Part shown: piece by piece, positions 1 through 3,754 of the stretch
Layout of the letters: every line of letters begins with the position of its first letter
Numbering within the stretch: position 1 is the first letter of the stretch
From: Spirochaetaceae bacterium
GTDB lineage: Bacteria; Spirochaetota; Spirochaetia; Treponematales; Breznakiellaceae
Reading direction: 5' to 3'
Length of the DNA: 6,084 nucleotides
Assembly (NCBI GenBank): GCA_031290405.1
Contig: JAITNO010000130.1
Coordinates: 1-6,084, forward strand
Program-made: the position numbers and the translations under genes
The notes under the pieces: generated by a model
The model's input: the letters and a program-made list of their open reading frames with translations, nothing else
What the model was told of the DNA's origin: nothing
Databases searched by the model: none

Positions 1-513
1 GGCCGGCTCGTCCAGGACGAGGAGCGTGCGCGAGGCGCAGAGGGCGCGGGCAAGGAGGACGCGCCGCTGGAGGCCGCCGGACAGCTCGCGGAAGGGGCTG
101 TTTTTAAGGTGCGCGATGCCGAGCCGCTCCATGTTCTCGGCCGCGGCGGCTTTTTCCTGGCGTGAGTAGAAGGGGCGCAATCCCATGCGGCCGAGGTTTC
201 CCGACAGCACTATTTCGCCTGCGCCGGCGGGGAAGTCTTTTTTGTCCTGGTGCTGCTGGGGAAGGTAGGCGATTTCATTTCTTTTGACGCCGCGGCCGAA
301 GCGGATTTTGCCGCCAAGCGGGGGGAGCAGGCGCAGGATGCCTTTTACGACGGTGCTCTTCCCGGAGCCGTTTTCGCCGACGATGCACAGGTAATCGCCG
401 GCTCTGGCGTCCCAATTCAGGCTGCCGACGACGCTCTTGCCGTCGTAGCCTAAGGAGGCGTTTTCGCACGAGACGAGGCATTCGGCGTCGTTCAGTGTGT
501 TCTCTGTGTTCAT
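1..513 (-). CDS. Zn/Mn-type metal ABC transporter ATP-binding protein (3' part missing)
   Basis: Nucleotide-binding subunit of an ABC importer. It would hydrolyse ATP on the cytoplasmic face to drive uptake, most likely of zinc or manganese. Seen directly, over 171 residues: an A-loop tyrosine (Y23), Walker A GENGSGKST (46-54), Q-loop YLPQQ (Q86), signature LSGGLQRRV (144-152) and Walker B LLVLDEP (164-170). The stretch DFPAGAGEIVLSG (93-105) resembles the FPASVxEVVxxG segment usual in the ZnuC/TroB/MntB family; that is the basis for the metal assignment. The fifth signature residue is Leu rather than the usual Gln. The D-loop, H-loop and roughly the last 60-90 residues lie outside the window. 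ATG at 513 is 4 bp after the stop of the upstream lipoprotein gene. There is no clear Shine-Dalgarno, so translational coupling is likely. The permease and binding protein are not visible, so the substrate stays inferred. Confidence 0.9.
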   Translation of the reverse strand, partial: MNTENTLNDAECLVSCENASLGYDGKSVVGSLNWDARAGDYLCIVGENGSGKSTVVKGILRLLPPLGGKIRFGRGVKRNEIAYLPQQHQDKKDFPAGAGEIVLSGNLGRMGLRPFYSRQEKAAAAENMERLGIAHLKNSPFRELSGGLQRRVLLARALCASRTLLVLDEPA

Positions 514-517
514 GCCG

Positions 518-1807
518 TCATCGTATATCAAAATAGAATTTATTCAAATACGCCATTCTTCCCTGCGCGGCCTGGAAGCGGAGGCTTTCGGGGAAGTCCC
601 TGGTGATGTGCCGGTAGGCGTCCAGCGCGGCTTTTACGTCGCGCGCGGGGCTGTTTGCCTCGAAGCTTTGACCGTAGAGCCACCAGGCTTCATCGTCGGG
701 CGCGGCGGTGGCGCGCAGCAGGTCCAGGGCGGCGATGGCGGCGGGGTGGTTTCCTGCCTCTGCGGCGGCGCGCGCCTGGGCGATATAGTCGGGGGGGGGC
801 GCGGGGGGCGGTTCGACGGGAGAAGGCTCTGCGCCGCCGCCGCCGCCTTCGTCGGCGCTTTGGGCGAAGGGGGCCGGTGCGGCGGCGGCGGGCGCGGCGG
901 GAAGCGGGGAAGGCGGCGGCCAGCGCGGTTCGGCGACGGCCCGCACGGAGCCGAGGTAGCTTGGGGGAAGGGCGGCCGCGTCGGCGCCCACGCTCACCTG
1001 CACCGCGTCGTTTGCATAGAGGTTGCGGACAAAATCCTGTTTGTTGAACTTGAGGGAGTATTCCCCCGCCTGTTCCGCGCGGAACACGAAGGTTTGCCCC
1101 TCCTCGTCGAGCCGGCGGGAATCGTAGGACAGTCCCCGCTGCGAGGCCGCCTCGCCCAAAAAGACCCAGCCCGTGCCCCGATAGGGAACCTCGACAAGCT
1201 GCCCCACCAGGGCGCGGACGGAGCGGGACGCGTTTTCCCGCTCGCGGGGGGCGCTCTCTTCGGGACGGCCCCGCGCCGGCAGGCCAACCGGCGGCGGGAG
1301 GACGGGAGGGGAAGCCGCAGCGAAAGGCGGAGGCGCCCTTTCGACAGCCTTCACCGTCGCGGGAGGCTGAGGGGGCGCGGCCGCCGCGGGAGGCGCCGCC
1401 GCCACAGCAGGCGCAGCGGGAGGCTGAGGAGGCGCCGCCTCAGCGGGAGCCGCCTCGGGGGGGGCAACGGCGAGAGCCTCAGCGGGAGGCGCCTCGGGGG
1501 GGGCAACGGCGAGAGCCTCAGCGGGAGCCGCAGCCTCAGGCGGCTCAGCCGCAACCGCAGCCCCATCGCCCACACCATACGCAGGCTCAGCCAGAACAAA
1601 ATCAGCCGCCGGAGCAGGAGCCGCAGGCGGCTCCCCATCCTGCGGAGGATCGGCAGGCGCCGCAACAGCCGCCGCGGCAGAAACAGCCGCGGCAGGAACA
1701 GCCGCGGCCGCCCCACCCTCAGAAGCGCCGCCGCCGGGCAACGACGAACACGCGCCCAGCGCCGCGCCAACCCAGAGCGCAACAAACACATTTTTCACGC
1801 GCTTCAT
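518..1807 (-). CDS. Ala/Pro-rich lipoprotein with TPR-like C-terminus
   Basis: Predicted 429-residue lipoprotein of unknown function. Residues 1-19 form a signal peptide (basic MKRVK, then a hydrophobic stretch) ending in LGA-C, an acceptable lipobox with Cys20 as the lipidated residue. Residues about 25-190 are low-complexity Ala/Pro/Glu, probably an extended spacer, with a 13-residue direct duplication. Residues about 195-275 form a compact region rich in beta-type residues (VGQLVEVPYRGTGWVFLGE, then SYDSRRLDEEGQTFVFRAE), probably a globular domain. A second Ala/Pro/Gly linker follows. Residues about 340-429 are helical and TPR-like (AEAGNHPAAIAALDLL, then WWLYGQSFEANSP), which suggests protein-protein contacts. 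The start ATG overlaps the stop of the upstream gene (ATGA) and the stop is 4 bp before the ABC ATPase gene. The overlap, signal peptide and ordered C-terminal half support a real gene despite the biased composition. I recall similar proteins in treponemes, but this is not verified. Confidence 0.85.
   Translation of the reverse strand: MKRVKNVFVALWVGAALGACSSLPGGGASEGGAAAAVPAAAVSAAAAVAAPADPPQDGEPPAAPAPAADFVLAEPAYGVGDGAAVAAEPPEAAAPAEALAVAPPEAPPAEALAVAPPEAAPAEAAPPQPPAAPAVAAAPPAAAAPPQPPATVKAVERAPPPFAAASPPVLPPPVGLPARGRPEESAPRERENASRSVRALVGQLVEVPYRGTGWVFLGEAASQRGLSYDSRRLDEEGQTFVFRAEQAGEYSLKFNKQDFVRNLYANDAVQVSVGADAAALPPSYLGSVRAVAEPRWPPPSPLPAAPAAAAPAPFAQSADEGGGGGAEPSPVEPPPAPPPDYIAQARAAAEAGNHPAAIAALDLLRATAAPDDEAWWLYGQSFEANSPARDVKAALDAYRHITRDFPESLRFQAAQGRMAYLNKFYFDIR
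1451..1527. repeat. 39-bp tandem duplication inside the lipoprotein gene
   Basis: Bases 1451-1488 and 1490-1527 are identical over 38 bp at a 39-bp period, each with a G8 run. In the protein this gives two copies of a 13-residue unit (PAEALAVAPPEA plus one residue) in the Ala/Pro-rich spacer. The multiple-of-three period keeps the frame, so copy number can vary without destroying the gene. Confidence 0.9.
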
Positions 1808-2202
1808 GGAACACGCTCCAGCAGCGCATCGATAGCCGCCCTCATCCGCTCGCGCCAGAAATCATCGCCCCATTCACGCGGGTCAGTCCAGAAGGGCGCC
1901 GCGTTCAGAACGCTCCAGCTCTCCCTCCGCTCCCGCTCCAGGATCGCCTCAGGCAGGAAATCAGGCTCCGCCGGCAGAAAGAAAGCATCCGCGCCAATCC
2001 GGTTGGGCGCAAACGCCTCCGGCGCGCGCGCCTCCCCGCCGCCCCCCCCGCTCACCATTAAAAGCGCCGCAAAACCCACCGCCGCCGCCCCCGCGCACGC
2101 CACGCGCACCCTCACCGAAAGGCCGCCAAACGCGCCGACGACAGCCTTCAACCGCGCCGCCAATAAACCAAACGGCAGCCCCTTCACATTCATGACCCAC
2201 AT
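1804..2202 (-). CDS. small single-pass membrane protein, unknown function
   Basis: 132-residue protein that I do not recognise by function. A short amphipathic N-terminus (residues 1-33, with K/R at 7, 17, 19, 31 and 33) is followed by one membrane segment at about 34-51 (VACAGAAAVGFAALLMVSG). A Gly run and a hydrophilic tail follow. The tail is rich in Trp, Pro and Glu/Arg: FFLPAEPDFLPEAILERE, then FWTDPREWGDDFWRERM, ending in AIDALLERVP. The positive-inside rule puts the tail outside the cytoplasm. I chose ATG at 2202 because GAAAGG lies 7 bp upstream. The frame can be extended to GTG at 2235, but that has no ribosome binding site, and ATG at 2193 is also possible. Its stop overlaps the start of the lipoprotein gene by ATGA, so the two are probably translated together and may act together at the envelope. 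Confidence 0.75.
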   Translation of the reverse strand: MWVMNVKGLPFGLLAARLKAVVGAFGGLSVRVRVACAGAAAVGFAALLMVSGGGGGEARAPEAFAPNRIGADAFFLPAEPDFLPEAILERERRESWSVLNAAPFWTDPREWGDDFWRERMRAAIDALLERVP

Positions 2203-2229
2203 GATAGCGCCTTTCAAACCGCCATTCAA
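2201..2229 (-). promoter_or_regulatory. candidate sigma70-type promoter overlapping the start codon
   Basis: Minus strand TTGAAT (2229-2224), a 17-bp spacer, then TATCAT (2206-2201). Spacing is ideal and both boxes are near consensus, but the -10 box runs into the ATG at 2202. If real, transcription would begin near 2194 and translation would use ATG at 2193, nearly leaderless. It competes with the ribosome-binding-site reading of the same bases, so it may be chance. Confidence 0.25.
2210..2215 (-). promoter_or_regulatory. ribosome binding site for the small membrane protein
   Basis: GAAAGG on the minus strand, 7 bp before ATG at 2202. It decides the start: the longer GTG-initiated form at 2235 has only a C-rich run in front of it. 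Confidence 0.6.
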
Positions 2230-2241
2230 CCGCACCCAGAA

Positions 2242-2257
2242 GGGGGGGGCGCCCCCC
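2242..2257. repeat. G8 tract with 14-bp G/C palindrome
   Basis: Eight G (2242-2249) followed by CG and six C give a perfect palindrome, GGGGGGCGCCCCCC, at 2244-2257. It lies about 40 bp upstream of the chosen start of the minus-strand operon. Such a tract is prone to slippage and could alter promoter spacing. It has no T-run on either side, so it is not a standard terminator. Confidence 0.7.
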
Positions 2258-2299
2258 GCCGCGCCGCCCCCCGCAGACCGCCGTCAAAAGAAAAAAGAC

Positions 2300-2328
2300 T
2301 TGTCGGCGCACTTTAGGCATGGTAAAAT
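2300..2328 (+). promoter_or_regulatory. candidate sigma70-type promoter for the two-component genes
   Basis: TTGTCG (2300-2305), 17-bp spacer, TAAAAT (2323-2328). An A-rich stretch (2285-2298) just upstream could act as an UP element. The predicted start near 2335 would place the 21-bp repeat array immediately downstream and give a leader of about 295 nt before the HD-GYP gene. Matches are good but not perfect. Nothing better was found nearer the gene. Confidence 0.45.
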
Positions 2329-2341
2329 GAACGCGCGTCGC

Positions 2342-2530
2342 GGCTCAGACAAGTTCTGCGTCGACTCAGACAAGTTCCGTGTCGACGCTGAAACCTTCCG
2401 TGTCGACTCAGAAACCTTCCGTGTCGACTCAGAAACCTTCCGTGTCGACATTGAAACCTTCCGTGTCGACTCAGAAACCTTCCGCGTCGACGCTGAAACC
2501 TTCCGTGTAGTCGTTAAAACTTTCTTGGCC
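2342..2530. repeat. 21-bp tandem repeat array, about eight units plus a degenerate ninth
   Basis: Unit boundaries fall at 2342, 2363, 2384, 2405, 2426, 2447, 2468, 2489 and 2510. Units 4 and 5 (2405-2446) are identical, the others differ by a few bases, and the last is strongly decayed. The first two units carry GACAAGTTC where the others carry GAAACCTTC. GTCGAC occurs seven times at exactly 21-bp steps, from 2360 to 2491. Most junctions fit the imperfect palindrome TTCnGnGTCGACnCnGAA. Because 21 is a multiple of three, the array is open in frame on both strands (DSETFRV heptads on plus, STRKVSE on minus), but I see no convincing start signals for a protein. There are no spacers, so it is not a CRISPR array. 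A DNA- or RNA-level role, or a dispersed intergenic repeat, fits better. Confidence 0.95.
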
Positions 2531-2538
2531 GGCGACCG

Positions 2539-2555
2539 GGGCGCAAAAAGCGCCC
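2539..2555. repeat. inverted repeat, 6-bp stem with A5 loop
   Basis: GGGCGC-AAAAA-GCGCCC, a perfect GC-only stem just downstream of the tandem array. It lacks a following T-run, so it is not a typical terminator. It could form a stable hairpin in the leader of the HD-GYP transcript. Confidence 0.6.
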
Positions 2556-2576
2556 TCGGCGCCCACTTGATGTTAT

Positions 2577-2584
2577 ATCGCGAT
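2577..2584. repeat. 8-bp palindrome ATCGCGAT
   Basis: A short perfect palindrome between the two larger inverted repeats, 46 bp upstream of the HD-GYP start. It could be a half of an operator region; alone it is weak evidence. Confidence 0.4.
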
Positions 2585-2586
2585 CT

Positions 2587-2611
2587 ATGCAAGAATGGAG
2601 CCATCTTGCAT
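2587..2611. repeat. inverted repeat just upstream of the HD-GYP ribosome binding site
   Basis: ATGCAAGA (2587-2594) and TCTTGCAT (2604-2611) are perfect 8-bp arms around a 9-nt loop. The loop itself holds ATGG/CCA(T), so the stem can be drawn longer with one bulged A. It ends 7 bp before the purine-rich ribosome binding site, so as RNA it could affect initiation, and as DNA it could be a dimeric operator. Confidence 0.6.
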
Positions 2612-2617
2612 AAAAAG

Positions 2618-2625
2618 AGAGGGAG
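2618..2625 (+). promoter_or_regulatory. ribosome binding site of the HD-GYP gene
   Basis: AGAGGGAG, ending 4 bp before ATG at 2630 (GAGG is 7 bp before it). It fixes the start inside an open frame that otherwise runs far upstream with no other credible initiation site. Confidence 0.8.
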
Positions 2626-2629
2626 CCCT

Positions 2630-3727
2630 ATGGATGATAAGCGTCACATAATAATGCTGGTTGATGATAACATCAGCACCCTTGACATGGGTAAGGAAAT
2701 ATTGAAAACACAATATACGGTGTTTCCCATTCCGTCAGGCGTCAAATTTTTCGAGATACTCAAGAAGGTTACCCCGGATTTGATCCTCCTGGACGTCGAA
2801 ATGCCCGATATGGACGGGTACGAGGTGATGCGGAGGCTTAAGGCCCTGCCGAACGCCCTGGACATACCGGTTGTGTTCGTTACGGCGAAGACGGACGTGG
2901 GCAGCGAGCTTGCCGGGCTTAACCTGGGGGCCATCGACTACATCCCCAAGCCCTTTTCCCCGCCGCTGCTCCTTAAACGCATCGAGACCCACCTCCTGAT
3001 GAGTTCCCAAAGCCGCGAGCTTAAGCGTTACAACGAGAACCTCCAGCAGATGGTGCAGGAACAGACCGAGGTGATCGTGGAGCTCCAGAACGCCCTGGTA
3101 AGTTCCATGGCGGAAATGGTGGAATTCCGGGACACGATTACCTTCGGGCACATCCTGCGGACGCAGAACTACCTCAAGCTTCTGGCGGAAAAGCTTATCA
3201 AGGACGGCGTCTATACGGCCGATACGACGGACTGGGACTTGACCATTCTGATTCCCGCCTCGCAGTTGCACGATTTGGGCAAGATCGGGATTAAGGACCA
3301 CATCCTCAACAAGCCCGGCAAGTTTACGCCCGATGAGTTTGACCAGATGAAGATTCATACCAGCTACGGTGTGCTGGTCATCGAGAAGATCCTCAACAAT
3401 TCGATGAAGCACGCTTCGCTCAACGCAACCGTCACGAAGTTCCTCAACCATGCGAAGATTTTCGCCGGCGCCCACCACGAAAAGTGGGACGGAACGGGCT
3501 ATCCGGCGGGGCTCAAGGGCGAGGCCATTCCCCTGGAGGGGCGCCTGATGGCCATCGCCGACGTCTACGACGCGTTGATTTCCGAACGGCCCTACAAAAC
3601 CGCCATGAGCACCGATGAGGCTAAAAAGATAATCGTCGACGGCAAGGGGACCCATTTCGACCCGGTGTTGGTGGATATTTTCGAGACTCTGGCGGATAAA
3701 TTCGCAGAGATTGCCGGTGAATGCTAA
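2630..3727 (+). CDS. response regulator with HD-GYP domain, probable cyclic-di-GMP phosphodiesterase
   Basis: 365-residue cytoplasmic regulator. Residues 6-122 are a REC domain: acidic pair D12/D13, phosphoacceptor D55 in LLDVEMPDMDG, T85 and K107 in the IPKPF motif. A probable coiled-coil linker spans about 125-157. Residues about 158-360 are an HD-GYP domain with H174, HDLGK (H214, D215, K218), H243, HHEKWDGTGYP (282-292) and D311. These match the metal ligands and GYP motif of active cyclic-di-GMP hydrolases of the RpfG type. The residue four before H174, usually Glu in the ETGxH motif, is Ile170, so a two-metal rather than three-metal site is expected. The start is set by AGAGGGAG at 2618-2625. 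The frame is open upstream through the repeat array, but that part is not REC-like. The hybrid kinase gene follows 27 bp later and is its probable partner. Phosphorylation of D55 probably controls cyclic-di-GMP hydrolysis. Confidence 0.93.
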   Translation: MDDKRHIIMLVDDNISTLDMGKEILKTQYTVFPIPSGVKFFEILKKVTPDLILLDVEMPDMDGYEVMRRLKALPNALDIPVVFVTAKTDVGSELAGLNLGAIDYIPKPFSPPLLLKRIETHLLMSSQSRELKRYNENLQQMVQEQTEVIVELQNALVSSMAEMVEFRDTITFGHILRTQNYLKLLAEKLIKDGVYTADTTDWDLTILIPASQLHDLGKIGIKDHILNKPGKFTPDEFDQMKIHTSYGVLVIEKILNNSMKHASLNATVTKFLNHAKIFAGAHHEKWDGTGYPAGLKGEAIPLEGRLMAIADVYDALISERPYKTAMSTDEAKKIIVDGKGTHFDPVLVDIFETLADKFAEIAGEC

Positions 3728-3743
3728 CTCTCAAAGCGACCAT

Positions 3744-3750
3744 AGGAAGG
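3744..3750 (+). promoter_or_regulatory. ribosome binding site supporting a TTG start for the kinase
   Basis: AGGAAGG ends 4 bp before TTG at 3755. An in-frame TAG at 3743-3745 rules out anything further upstream. The next in-frame ATG, at 3785, has no purine-rich site before it and would cut the first membrane segment in half. Confidence 0.8.
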
Positions 3751-3754
3751 TATT

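Noticed and set aside
2244..2257. Rho-independent terminator
   Set aside because: The G/C palindrome has no loop and no T-run on either strand; it lies in front of an operon rather than after one.
2342..2530. CRISPR array
   Set aside because: Units are directly adjacent with no unique spacers and there are no cas genes in the window.
2284..2604. Minus-strand 106-codon frame through the tandem repeats (STRKVSE heptads)
   Set aside because: No Shine-Dalgarno before its ATG, which lies inside an inverted repeat, and the openness follows from the 21-bp period. Kept only as a point to test, not called as a gene.
497..2629. Long plus-strand open frame continuous with the HD-GYP gene
   Set aside because: It is antisense to the coupled membrane protein and lipoprotein genes, is rich in Arg/Gly as expected for a GC-rich shadow frame, and has no domain or ribosome binding site. 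The true start is at 2630.
2531..2629. Cyclic-di-GMP riboswitch before the HD-GYP gene
   Set aside because: The conserved core sequences I know for these riboswitches are not seen; only simple inverted repeats are present.
2735..3655. 306-codon minus-strand open frame
   Set aside because: It is the complement of the HD-GYP gene, whose motifs are unmistakable; the minus frame has no recognisable domain.
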